A stretch of DNA of 64,000 nt from Zopfochytrium polystomum (Eukaryota; Chytridiomycota; Chytridiomycetes; Chytridiales; Chytridiaceae): NCBI GenBank assembly GCA_025765615.1, contig JAIVFJ010000325.1:1-64000 (forward strand), given 5' to 3'. The notes under the pieces are model-generated. The model was not told the DNA's origin. It made no database searches and saw nothing but the letters and a program-made list of their open reading frames with translations. Shown piece after piece: positions 47,832-59,238 of this stretch (the first letter of the stretch is position 1; each line of letters opens with the position of its first letter). Both the position numbers and the translations under genes were made by a program.

Positions 47832-48331
47832 GAGACACTGTGGAGCAAAATGGGTTCAGCAAACAGGTTCAAAAAGGTTCAATCAACCCGGCGAAAGCGG
47901 GTTGACAGCGGGTCGATTGTGGGCGTGCCTCCCCGCTTCAAACTGGTCCAAAAGAGGAAAGAGAACCCAAGCCCGACCCGAAGCCGACCCGAACCGGCGG
48001 GTCTTCTGAATCGGGCAGAAGTCGACTTTACTCTGGTCGTTTTTGGGTTGGGCAACCCAGATACCCACCCGATCCCGGCTAATTAGCCCTTGGCAGACCC
48101 TACCCACTTGCTGAGTCGTTTGTGCCCGTTGTTAATCATTGAAAAACGGCGTTTGACCGGGCAGAAGCTCCCAATTACGACCCTATCTTCAAAAGATGGT
48201 CATCAGGCAGATGCTACCTGTGCGATTGGCAGATGCTACCCGTGAGTTTGGTGAAAAAAGCGGGCTGCCCCAACCCGGCACAGAAACCTGATACTCGGGA
48301 ACTAGTGGAAAAGTAAACGTTGATCTTGCAT
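47641..48331. other. GA/GACA tract and GC-rich short-repeat segment
   Basis: GA-rich and GACA repeats to about 47835, then a stretch with repeated CCCG/CGGG words (AACCCGGCGAAAGCGGGTT, GACCCGAAGCCGACCCGAA). A related CGGG/CCCG-rich stretch lies at 54700-54860 beyond the transposase, so the two may flank one element. No gene seen. Confidence 0.4.
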
Positions 48332-49686
48332 TTATTCATTTTCTTCCTCGTTGCTATCTTCCTCCTCGCAGGAGCCACCGCTGCCGTCTCCGTCACTGGA
48401 GCCACCATCACCGCTGCCTGCATGCCCAGATTCCCCAACGGCCCGCCTCCCACCCTTCACACCTCCTTTCCCTTTGCCCACAACCGCCTTTTTTTCGCCC
48501 ACAGCCCCCTTCTCACTCTTAGCTTTCTTGTCCCGCTTGCGCCATCCCCTAATGTAGCACTTTACCATTTCTCCCAGCGGCCAGTGTAGAGGGAACCGTG
48601 CTTGGCTCACGTAATTGTGCTTTTTGGCGACCTAATCAAAGAGTAGGGAAGTCAACGAGCAGAAGAACATCATCAGCGATGTCGACTCCATAAAAAACCC
48701 CCAAACCATCTGAAACACGCAGGCCAGCTTTTCAGGGTCTTGGTGGAGGTAACCGGTGCGCAAGTCATTGTCCTCAAAGGCAATGTGAACACTGGCGTGA
48801 ACAGTATTCTGGAAAGATATCGTTAGGAGAGGAATGACATTGCAGGAGGGATGGTGGTTCAAGAGTCGACAATCAAACTGACCAAAATGCTTTTGTAAAG
48901 CGCTTGATGCTCATCTGTGTCATCAAGGCCCATTGCCTTCTGCAAATTGAAGTCCGCCCCTGCCTCACCATATGGCTTCAGAATTTGATCAGCCAGCTGC
49001 GCGGGAGGAGCTTGCAGCTTTTCAAGCAAATGTGCTGCAATCTGACGAGCAAGTTCAGGAACAAGACTAAGAACTTCTGAACGAACGACAGTCCTGATAT
49101 GGTCAAGGTCGGAATCTGAGGCAGATGCTTGTTTTGACTTTTTGGCGGGGCTCGTGGTGGATGCGTCATCGACTTTGCAGCGTTTCAAAGACGAAAGCGA
49201 TGTTGATGGCGAGTTTGGAACAGCTTGCGAAGTGGCTGTGGAAAGCTCAATGCAGAGATCACTGTCAGAGTCGTCGTTGGAAACAAATCGTTGCCGCCTT
49301 CCTCTGCAATGGCTTATGTCAATCAATCTTCCTTGCGATGATAAACAATGCAATACATACATGATTGGCGAAAAGATGTGTAAAGGCATCGAGCTGGTGG
49401 CCGAACTCCCAGAGGCCAAACGTACACTGGGGCCACTAGCAGATGTTGGGTGCGGAATTGACGCAGGTGGCGTTGCATCGATGATTGCCGTCGCATCGAT
49501 GGGGGGCATGCAGATGGCTGCTGGAGTCGTGGCTGTGTCAAGCGGAGAGCATGATGATGATGCTGGAGTGATTTGGTCAGCAGCAGCAGCAGCAGACTGG
49601 ACGGTAGAGTTTGCGAGAAGAGGTGATTGCAGCTGGGGTTGGGCCGACTGTACAGCCTTTTTCTTGGTGTTCTTTTTTTTTGCCAT
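48332..49686 (-). CDS. Unknown nuclear-type protein, possibly carried by the neighbouring transposon
   Basis: Three exons fit by phase: 48883-49686, 48707-48808 and 48332-48631. A further 57-bp intron with GTATGT donor and TTGCAG acceptor is likely at 49304-49360; being a multiple of three it could also be read through. Length is 401 residues, or 382 without it. The start is the ATG of MAKKKNTKKKAVQS. The N-terminal half is Ser/Ala/Pro-rich; the centre has an acidic patch and basic KKSKQ, a likely nuclear signal; then a helical segment (VVRSEVLSLVPELARQIAAH) and a conserved-looking end (FPLHWPLGEMVKCYIRGWRKRDKK) before a Glu-rich tail. Codon use is AT-rich like the Tnp2 gene 1.5 kb away and opposite in strand. 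I do not recognise a family. Confidence 0.6.
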
Positions 49687-51142
49687 TGCTCTTGCCAGTG
49701 TTAAACCCATCTCGTATTTATTTTCGGCAGAACCAACCAGCGTCAGCGTCAAGAAGAGTCACCTCAGATCACCATCAGCAATCCCAAACCAAGATACCAA
49801 TCGATTGTTCCCGAAATTTGGAGGGCTGTGCGATGCATGGGATAACAATGACAACAACTGCAGTGTGCCGGACGGAGAGCACCTTGTTGACGACTTTAAT
49901 TGAGGTAGTACCTCGAAGGTAATAGCGCTCCACTGCAGCGCAGACCGTCGCTTGTTTTAACTCTGTTTCCTGTTCTCAGTCACGTTTACGGTCCCCACAC
50001 TCTTAGCCATTGTGATCGCTTTCTTGCCTGTCTCTGGACCTATAGTCTGCAGACTCTCAGCGGCAAGGCCTGCTGCCTTCCTCGACTTGCACTCTCTCCC
50101 CGCCACGCACAATCAATGCCAATTACAGCCACACAGATTTTGCCTGCCTTGGGATCGCGATCTTCCGCGCTCTAAGCGTACTGAAACCTGGCTGACCATC
50201 CGAAGAACCCAAATCAACGCACTCAATCTCGCGCGGTATGTGCAGTCTTCCCTTAAGGGGCTCGTTTCCTCGATTCTGAAACTCGTCCCCTGAAAACCCC
50301 TCGACCGCTTCCAGTTTGGTGTCGACCTGGCGATCGTCAATCGTCAAACCATCAATCTTTCAACACGGACATCCCCCTTGCCGTGAGCTACGAGGCTCAA
50401 TGTCAGTCGTCCGTTGCAACTTTGCCTCAGCCAGGTCACCAACAAGCACCCGAGGTCCGCCTTCTAGTTCTCCAACGTCGAGAACGCCGCCGTCTTTGCC
50501 GCAGGCAACCTTTTCTCCAACTTAGTTGGTGGCAACTCCTCAAAAGTCTCCATCAGCGCCAGCGCAACAAAGAGCCCGATGATCCTTGACGCCGCTCTTG
50601 GCCGCCCTCAACATCTGTGTCCGTCCCGTCCCACTCCTGTCCAGCATCTCCGATGACGACTGTGTTCCATTTCTCTTATTCAGCTCCAAGGCCAACAGCA
50701 CAAACCACTTCCCCTGACAGGCAGCAATTGTTTATCAGCACCCGAGGGTGCGGTTGGGGGAATGGGAGTGGGGAGGGAAATCTAAATACAAATGTTCAAA
50801 CAAGTACACACAGAGCATCCACGTAGAAGATCACGTCAATCAAATAAACAACATGCGTGGTTTCATTCTTTCTTTGAGCGAGTTGACATGTCATGACGAA
50901 TGTGGTCCACTTAATAAAAATTCAAAACAAACAACTGCAACGAACCAGTCCCTTCCGCAAGCTTGCTTTGAGAGAACACAGATCTCGGCAGATACAAATT
51001 TGACCAGGAAGCGCCACCAATCCACATTAGCAGCTCACGATCCCTGCTTTGCTAGACACGATTGCACGAAACACATTTAGGTTTGCTTTCAAAAGAATAC
51101 CCCTTCCTGGAAGCTTGGAACTAATAACAAAATCAGGACATA
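49687..51142. other. Intergenic between the unknown gene and the transposase; no gene seen
   Basis: Moderate GC, several short open frames, none recognisable. It may hold a divergent promoter for both genes if they form one element. No terminal CACTA inverted repeat could be fixed by eye. Confidence 0.35.
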
Positions 51143-54100
51143 ATGAAAAAAAAGTTGAAAAGAAAGTTTCCCTGCTCTTGTGGCTGCGGGCAGAGGCTTT
51201 CAAGGGCTCAAATTCTTCGCCATCTAAAAGGACTTGGACTTCGGACGACATTTAAAGCTGCGATGAGGATTCACTCTCGAGCAGAGCAAATCCAACCAAT
51301 CAGATGCCCTCTTCTTTTCAACCTGCCACACGCTGCTGATGCAAATAAATTCGAGCGCCAACCAATTCCAACTGTCACTCCTGCTATGCCACCAGGTACA
51401 TTTCCAGAGAATATGTCAGATGTATGCTCCTATCCTATTGAAAATTGCTCCAATCCATTGCCGAGTATACAAGATGTTGTGAAAATAGTTGAAAGTGCCA
51501 GTTGGGGTTCTGTTAATTGGAACACTTCTTGCAATGCAGAGGTACCTGACAACTTGGACAATCAGTCTAATGGCTGCTCTGTTCAGTCAGAGTTTGAATG
51601 CGGGTTTGCAGACAGTGACACTGATGATGTTGTTTCTGATTCTGGTGATGAAAAACTGGAGCAGGAAACAGCTGACAGCGAAAGTGAGTTATTTGCAGAA
51701 CAGGAATATTATTCTTATGAGACCAGAAGTTCCTTTCCTGTCAAAAACTGACCTCAGACTTATGCGTCTCCTGTCATGGAAACTGAAGAATAGGATAACA
51801 AACACGGCCTTTAATGAGCTCAGATCCATCATCGGTGGCATTCCATCCTTTGACTCTGCTGTTCGAAAGCTGGCCAATCTGACAAAAATGAAACCAGTGC
51901 TATACGATTGCTGTGTGAATTGCTGTGTGTGCTTTGTTGGACAATATGAAGATGATACCGAGTGCCAGTTTTGCAAAAGCAAGCGCTTTGATTCAAGGGG
52001 GAAGCCCCAGAAGCAATGGCGGTTTTTCCCATTGATTCCCAGGCTGCAAGGATTTTTTCACTCGAAGATTATGGTGGAGTTGATGTCATACCGCTCCAAG
52101 TACAAAGTTGATTCAAGCTCTATAGCTGATGTTTTTGATGGAGAAAATTACCAGCGGCTTTTGAACACTTATGTCAAAATTGCTGGAAAGAAATTTGATC
52201 ATCGCTTTTTTGATGGCCATCGAGATATTGCACTTGGACTGTCCACAGATGGATTTGGTCCTTTCAAGTCCCGAAAGCAAACATGCTGGCCACTGATATT
52301 GTTCAATTATAATCTACCTCCTGCAATTCGAATGCATTTAAATAATGTTATGTGTGTTGGAACGATACCAGGCCCAAACAAGCCAAAGGATTTTGACTCA
52401 TTTTTGTATCCTCTGGTTTTGGAGCTATCAAAGTTGGCAGTTGGGGTCAAATGTAGAGACTATTCTGCTGATGAGGACTTTATATTACGTGCTCATCTTA
52501 TTCTTTGCTTTGGAGATATGCCTGCTATTTCCATGGTTATGCAAATGAAAGGACACAACGGTTTATGCCCATGTCGATGGTGTGAGATTCGAGGGATTGC
52601 AGTTCCAAACTCGACAGGGCATACTTTGTATGTTCCACTTGATCGACAAGCCTTTTGCAACACTCCATCCTACAATGGAGGTGCCCTCCCTATGCGAACA
52701 CACAAATCTTTCATGACAGCAGCGCACAATCTGTGGAAAGCTGAAACCGGTGGAGAAGCTGAACAATTGGAGAAGGAATCAGGAATTAAAGGATTGCCTG
52801 TCCTATCTTTAATTCCATCAATATTGTTTCCTCACTCATTTCCACTGGACTTCATGCACCTCATGTACGAAAATGTTATCAAAACTCTTGTCAAGCTGTG
52901 GGGCGGAAAATTTGGATTGGATGAGGGAATTGGCCGCTATCAAATTGACCCAGCCAACTGGAAAAAGGTCTGGGAAGATACTGCCGCAACTGGATCTACC
53001 ATTCCATCGTTTTATGGATCCCGTGTCCCAAATTTGCTCGATGCAAAGAACCCACTTAAGGCTGAGACCTGGTCCTTCTGGCTTACTTATATTGGGCCAA
53101 TTGTGCTGGAAGGGAGATTTCCAGATTGTGATGGTGGGTACTATGAGCATTTTTTGCAGCTGTCGAAAATTGCAAGGTTTTGTGCACAGAAGGGCTTAGC
53201 ACGAGACAAAATGAGTGACTTGCAAGAAGCACTTGTTGATTGGGTTGAAAGGTACGAGCGGTAGGTAGCTTCACTGCGTTTCAAAATTGAGGCTCATGAC
53301 ATTCACTTAGTTTGTACTACCAAGGGGACCCATTCAGGGTCCAGACATGTCTTTGCACCATCCATGGCCTTCTTCATATAGTAAATGGAATCAAGGCGGC
53401 TGGTCCTGTTTCATGCTATTGGTCGTTCACCATGGAGGAGTTCTGTGGCTACCTTGATCAATTTTTCAAGAGCCGCCGCTTTCCGTATAAGAATCTTGAT
53501 ATATGGTTGACTGTTCGTGAGCTCTTGCACCATTTGAATATGCTCCAGGGTGGGGAACTCCAGCTATCTGCCCATGGTAGAAACCTCTATGATGACTTTG
53601 TCCTTGTTGAAAAAAATGACAAGAGGTATTTCTTTGTTTTGGCGGAGTCTCAAAGATATTGACTTATATCCACTTGTGTGTGAACACTGGCGTTGCAGGA
53701 GCGGCTCAGGAGTTTGAGTTCATTTCGCCATCCAAAAAGCTACCACTTGACCATCAGGAGTTACATCCCTGGATGAGTCCATTCATGTGCCAGTGTTCAT
53801 CAATACTGGGGACTCATCCACTCCAGTTGACTCAGCTTCAATGTTGGAGTGCGATCAAAATTGGGCTCCATCAGGAAGTTGTACGATCTTCATTCATGAA
53901 AAACCCAAATCGAGAAGCAAGGGACTCAACCTTTATCAAGGTATAATCTGATTTCACTCTTCTTTTGCTGAGTTCTGTTTCTAGTTTACAAACAACAACA
54001 TAGAACAATACGGCTGGGTTGTTCATATTCTCCGCGTTTGCTGCAAAAACTTAGAAAAGGCAGTTATTGCAGTACAAGAATGTGTGCCTCTGCCACCTAG

Positions 54101-54233
54101 CATACATGGAATGCCTTCATTTTCTGAACTTGGTGGGATGGTTTTAATTGAGCCATTCCAATTTCTTGGGCTTGTTGGGCGGATCAAGCATGGAAATGCT
54201 TGGGTTATTGTGGACAAAACTGACTTTTTTTAA
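51143..54233 (+). mobile_element. Tnp2-type (CACTA/EnSpm-like) DNA transposase gene, frame-broken
   Basis: The N-terminus MKKKLKRKFPCSCGCGQRL is the Cys-rich start common in fungal Tnp2 proteins. An acidic linker runs to 51751. The frame then changes by one near 51720, and the core follows to 53260: YDCCVNCCVCFVGQY with CQFCKSKRF (zinc site), FFPLIPRLQGFF, ADVFDGENYQRLL, RDIALGLSTDGFGPFKSRK, ILFNYNLPPAIRMHL, GTIPGPNKPKDFDSFLYPL, KGHNGLCPCRWC, and FPLDFMHLMYENV. Exon 53311 onward reads YYQGDPFRVQTC, TIHGLLHIVNGIKAAGPV. Later exons include one ending at 53940 (ARDSTFIK) and 53995-54233 (YGWVVHILRV ... VDKTDFF). Transposases of this group cut and paste using a DDE-type site. The frame change suggests an inactive copy; a small intron is the alternative. 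Confidence 0.88.
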
Positions 54234-54933
54234 CAATGCTCTAAAGAAAGAAATAAACGCTGTTTCGACATTGTCGAGCCAACGCCTTTCGCTGAAATGG
54301 AATATGTTCCCTCGGTTGAGCTGGGCACCATTGTGATGTCCCAGACCATGCGTTGGTCAATTGCTGCTTCCTTGATGTTGCCACCATGTGAAGTTCAGCA
54401 GCTCCTTTCCTGAGGATGTCAATCTAAACCAACAGCTATTGGGTGAGGAGGAGGCTGTGTGCCGACCCAGCAGGTGCTCGGGTGATGTGCTGCGAACACA
54501 ACAGCATCAACATACAGACAGCAGAGTCGATGGCGGGGACGCCAACGATGCGCACAAGTACACGTCTGAGGAATTAAACACTTTCCACAGCTTGGAAGTA
54601 CGCTCCATCATTGGGGAGGGCGAGGTGAAATCAGCTGTTCTTTTGGTGAGATTAGAAGTTTGCAGCAGCTGACATTGATAACAATATGTCGAAGCCTGTA
54701 ACAATTGTGGAGGCGCCTGGCAACCCGTTCGCACCCCATTCGCACCCCGTTCACTGCTCTGCCTGCTGAAAACGGGCAGGGAACTGGTTGAAACCGAAAC
54801 CAGAAACGACCCGGTGAACGACCACCCGGCTGGCAGCGGGTTCTTTGGCTGAATTTTGTGTGGGGGAGCACCCGACCTTGCTCCACAGTGGAGACAGTCA
54901 GCCCTCTGACTGTCAGTCGGAGAGAGAGAGAGA

Positions 54934-54988
<55 letters not shown>

Positions 54989-55489
54989 GAGAGAGACAGA
55001 GAGGGAGGAGTGAGAGATAGACAGATACACGGGCAGACAGACAGACACGCAAAGTGAGAGCAGGAGAGAGAAACAGAGTGAGAGAGAGACAGATGGGATG
55101 TATTAGTAAATCGCGAGTCTGAATTTCCTCTGTCGGAAGCGGTCTACTTGCTCCAGCCAGCGACCATCATCAAAACGGTTGCGTGAAGAGACTGCCTCCG
55201 ACAGAGGTGCTTGACGGATTCGCGATGCGATGCGAACACCGCTCGTTCCTGTGGCGGCCGGACCGCCGGCGAAGCCAAGGCACTTTCTGCTCGCCGCACT
55301 AGACACAACGCCGTATGGCGGCTGAGCCGACAGACACACACACACACACTTCCACACACACCTTAAAAGCAGGCCACCACCGCCGCCGTCGTCCGCACAC
55401 ACCCGCTCACACACACACGCACGTCCCACACCCACATTCGAATTCACATTCGCTGCTCGCCTCGCCCGACTCGTACCAAGCCCAAAACG
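54234..55489. other. 3' flank of the transposon, GA tract and leader of the next gene
   Basis: The CGGG/CCCG-rich stretch at 54700-54860 recalls that at 47880-48080. GA/GACA tracts cover 54918-55095. (CA)n-rich sequence at 55332-55435 precedes the ATG at 55490. No gene seen. Confidence 0.45.
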
Positions 55490-56459
55490 ATGATCGCCCG
55501 CTCTTTCACGCTCGGACTCGGACTCCTCGTCCTCGTTCTTCTCCTGTCCGCATCCTCCGGCAGCTTTGCACGTGGGCACCCGCCGATTTTTTTTTTCTTT
55601 TTTTTTTTTCCTTTTCGCAAATCGTCACCTGCTAAACCTGCTCTCCTAGCCGTCTCGAAAAACCAACTTGGAGTTCGACAAAGTGAGTGCCCGGCAATCC
55701 CCCTAAACGGCCTCAAACCCTTCGACCGAATCGCAACGCAACCTGGCAATTTTTTTGAGTCCGGCGGGACGTACTACCACAATGCTTATTCTGCAAATCT
55801 CCTCTATACTTCCCCTTTGTGGCCCGTTCAGCCAGCATTAAAAGTGAGTGCGCGCCAAGCTGTTATTGAAAATCGTCACCTGCTAACCAGCTTTCCAAGT
55901 CCCTAAATTCACAAACGGAATCGGCCCCGGTAAGTGGCTGGAAAAATCGCTGGACAGCATCAAAACCGTCGAACGAATCGCAACCCACTGATTTTGTGTC
56001 CTACACTGTCATTCTGCCCCTTTCACTTCGTTCTTTTCCGCAAATCCCCTCTTATCGCCCCATTGCTGTTCAGCCACTGGACTCAAGCCTAGTACGTTGT
56101 TTTGTCTTTTCTCGCTCTCGCAAAAGTGTTTTTTCTGACTGGCTTGGATTTGTGCAGTAATTGGTATTTCAAATATTGGCGGTACGTACATCCGCAGCAA
56201 ACTGAGGGAATCCTGTACAATGCTGATCACAAATCTTTATTTCTCCAAAATTGTTGATTTGCTGTCTGAATGCCTCGCACTCGTTCAAACGTTTTAGTTT
56301 CTTTGGGTGGGAGAGCTGCGAGCGTCGCTGGTGCATCTGGATCCGGGGGGAAAGGAGGGAAAGGCGGAAGGGTGAGTCTCGCTTCCTTCTCATGATTGCG
56401 GCAAGTTTATGACGCTTACTGTTTCGATTGAACAAAAGAGCCGAGCCGCCCGCCGTTAA
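55490..56459 (+). CDS. Micro-exon gene for a small secreted peptide
   Basis: Eight exons fit with every junction in phase: 55490-55571, 55650-55682 (33 bp), 55832-55843 (12 bp), 55900-55929 (30 bp), 56074-56091 (18 bp), 56158-56181 (24 bp), 56298-56371 and 56439-56459. Product about 97 residues. Exon 1 encodes a textbook signal peptide (MIARSFTLGLGLLVLVLLLS ... SGSFA). All five internal micro-exons are multiples of three and start and end in phase 1, so each can be skipped without changing frame. The end is Gly/Lys-rich (SGSGGKGGKGG) and stops after SRAARR. Exons 2-3 and 4-5 with their introns form a tandem duplication of about 250 bp. No cysteines in the mature part. Family unknown; the design resembles parasite micro-exon genes that make variable secreted peptides. 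Confidence 0.65.
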
Positions 56460-57330
56460 TTCCTCTCCTTGAGAATTTGTTCGTTGTCTAGTTTATCATT
56501 TTTTTTGTTCTCTTCCTTTTCGTGCCTGTGCATTCTCTTTCTTCGTCCAGCTCTCCCAATATTGCGCAGTACAACAATTCCATTGAGCCCTTTTGGAAGT
56601 TTATTCTGTATGAGCGATAGTCCTCACCGGACTCAACTCCATCTCCACGATCACGACGGTGCACCATCCAGCACTCTCGCAACCGCCCTCCCAAATTCCG
56701 CCGGCGACGTCGGGTTGTTCTGCCCCATCACGATTCGCCCGTCGACCACGACGTGCACGGCCCACAGTGGAGGTGAAAGCGATTCATTTCCAGTTCCTCC
56801 GTGTAAATGACTGCACCAAAGTCGTCCGGGTTGACGCCGGCGATGTGTGGTGTTCTCACGCTCCGCAGTGGAAAAGTCGTTCTTGCGCGTGAGGGCAAGG
56901 CATTCGCCGCCAGATCTCGACAGGCAGGCGGGGCAGATTGGCGGCGGCCGCGGCCGCGGCAGGGCTCGCTGTGCCAGTCGTCTTTTTTGCTCTGTCAAAC
57001 CCTGTTGAGGTTGCCGTAATGACTGAAGGTTGAGGCGAGATGTCGGCAGGTAACTGCGTTTCTTAATTCAGAAGAAAAACTTCTTATTCTTATATTATTG
57101 ATGTCCCTATTTGTTCATGTTGGCCTGATGCGTCCTTCAGTCCAGAACGAGAATCCGAGCATATCTCATCTCTTATGTTCTAACCCATGAACGCTGGAAT
57201 TGCTCTTGATACGCGGAGCTGTGCTTAGCAACTCTTAATTCCAACACATCCACCTGCGTGGGACTGACTTACACCTGATGCAGGGAGCAGACGGCGAAGC
57301 CGTCACTTCTCCTGAGGAACCTTGACGTCC
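56460..57330. other. Intergenic; no supported gene
   Basis: A minus-strand segment at about 56650-56790 reads AVHVVVDGRIVMGQNNPTSP and may be a broken gene end, but I could not extend it. The remainder shows nothing. Confidence 0.3.
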
Positions 57331-58570
57331 TGGAGTTCCAAGTGCTATGCAGGATTTATCAACAAACCCAAACTTTGAAGGGTCATCTTCACTTGGCTTC
57401 TTCTTTTGGAGTCTCTGCGTGAGCTCAGCGCCGCTTGGTGCCAGCCAGCCTCCTTGCTGCAGCACCAGTGCCCCGCCCCGCCCTCCTCTGTCGCGTCCAG
57501 CTCCCGCAGAGCCCCCTTCAGCGCCACCGCAACCCGTCGATTCCCCGACTCCGTCACACCCTGGACGGCGTCCCGAATCAGCGCCACCGCCACCCGCCGT
57601 CGGCCGCGCCCGTATGAGCCAATCAATGCGCCGACGACGCTGCGCACAACAAACTCCCTGTCGCCCTCGTCGTCGACGAAGCCACCGCCACTTGATCGCG
57701 CCCACACCAGAGTCCAGAGAAGGTTTTCGGTGAGTCTCGTCGCCCGCGGGCACGCAGACGACGGCGCGCCGCCGCCGCTTGCGGGCTTCCGACATCGAAG
57801 GAGCGCCGGTTACGGCCCTCCCACAGACGTCCAGTGGCTGGTGTCGTCGTCGCAGAGGCACGGCGCGAGCGGCAGCGCCGCGGCGAGGACGGTCGCGCAG
57901 GTGAAGGCGACGGCGAACTGTAGAGGGAAGAGGAGTGCTGTGCCGCCGCCGCTCGAGGCCGTGCTGCTTTGCTGCCGACGGCGCTTCAGCCACTCGACGC
58001 GATCGGCGCGAGGAGGGAGGCTGCCGCGCGTACCGCGGGGGACCGACCGTTATGTAATCGTGAGGACGGGCGGTCGGTCCGGGAATGCGATACGTACGCG
58101 ACGACTGCTGCGCCGTTGCTGTCGTCGGCTTCGTCGTAGTGCTTTCCACCGGTGAGCCGCCGCGATCGCTTTGCGGGAGCCGAGGCGGGTGGGCGCAGCA
58201 ACCGCGTCCGCCACGTCGATCGTGAAGCCGTGCACCGCCACCGCCGCACGCCAGTACGAGTCCGCCGGGAACCGGCTCAAGGCCACGGTATTGATGTCAG
58301 CGCCCCAGCAAAGGCCCGGTTGGGGATGAGGTGCTGGCGGATGCGGTCGCGGACGGCGCGGCTGACGAGCGGGAGGGGATGGATGAGGCGGTGCGGGTGG
58401 AGGAACTTGAGCACGGCGGGGAGCAGATCGAGCGGGAGCCGCGTCAGCGGCAGCGGCAGCGGCGATGCGCTTGTTCGTGAGAGGCGTGCTGAGGCTTCGA
58501 ACGAGGGCGGGTGGGCGATCCTCGTGCTCGGGACGGAGAGAGAGAGAGGGGCGGGACGATGTTGCTTGGT
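57331..58570 (-). pseudogene. F-box-like gene remnant, several frame changes
   Basis: Minus-strand pieces look protein-like but lie in different frames. LPLDLLPAVLKFLHPHRLIH followed by LPLVSRAVRDRIRQHL (58330-58450) is an F-box-type helix pair. ADINTVALSRFPADSYWRAAVAVHGFTI (58200-58300) follows in another frame. GGKHYDEADDSNGAAVVAYVSHSR (58070-58150) is in a third. FVDDEGDREFVVRSVVGALIGSYGRGRRRVAVALIRDA (57560-57700) may be the C-terminal part. Either a decayed gene or unresolved introns plus indels. Function would be substrate selection for ubiquitin ligases if once active. Confidence 0.45.
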
Positions 58571-58938
58571 GTGAACATGATGAGAGTGAATGACTGCCTG
58601 AGACGTGTTGGGCGGCGGGGTGAAGTATTCAAAGCAGGTTGATTACGTGGCTGACCGGCCGTAGTGGCGCGGCGCGGGGGGGGGGTGGTTGTGCTCAGCC
58701 GCACGGACGAATGTACTTTAGAATTTGCAAGGGCTGGCCTCAGGCCCTTTCTGGGCTACCCGCAGAGATCTGATATTGGAAACCAACCGAGGAAAGAGGA
58801 GCGAAAGAACCACAAACATCATTGATATGCGAATCGAACCGGCCCCAAAGAAGGATTTCCCCGTGAACCGACAATCGGGTCGGCGACAGACCCTTTCGGA
58901 TCTTCGAACAGAGGAGTGAATTTCTTTCTTTGTTGCAA

Positions 58939-59207
58939 ATGCCCGCCGGCCTCAGCCCGAAACAGGTTCAAGTCCTCCTTCAGGTATCGCTTGCCTTGGT
59001 GATTTGCGCATGCGGGGGTGGGGAAGTACGAGGCGTCTCAGCGGTTTCGCACGATGGTGTGCTACAAGTAAGTTTCTGAATTTCGAGGGCGGGCCGCGAC
59101 GGTGGCGGAGGCTCGCGGCGGCTGGGGGGATGTTATCATTCCTCACCTTCCTCTCGTTCATCTCCGAGCAACTTACCCTCCTCGGTTCCGTTCCCCCTCC
59201 CTTTTCC

Positions 59208-59238
<31 letters not shown>

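Noticed and set aside
46700..47900. CRISPR-like or array-type repeats
   Set aside because: Units are degenerate, unequal and mixed with GA tracts; the genome is eukaryotic.
57235..58149. A 304-codon minus-strand open frame
   Set aside because: Arg-rich, without domain content; the protein-like pieces lie in the other two frames of the same strand.
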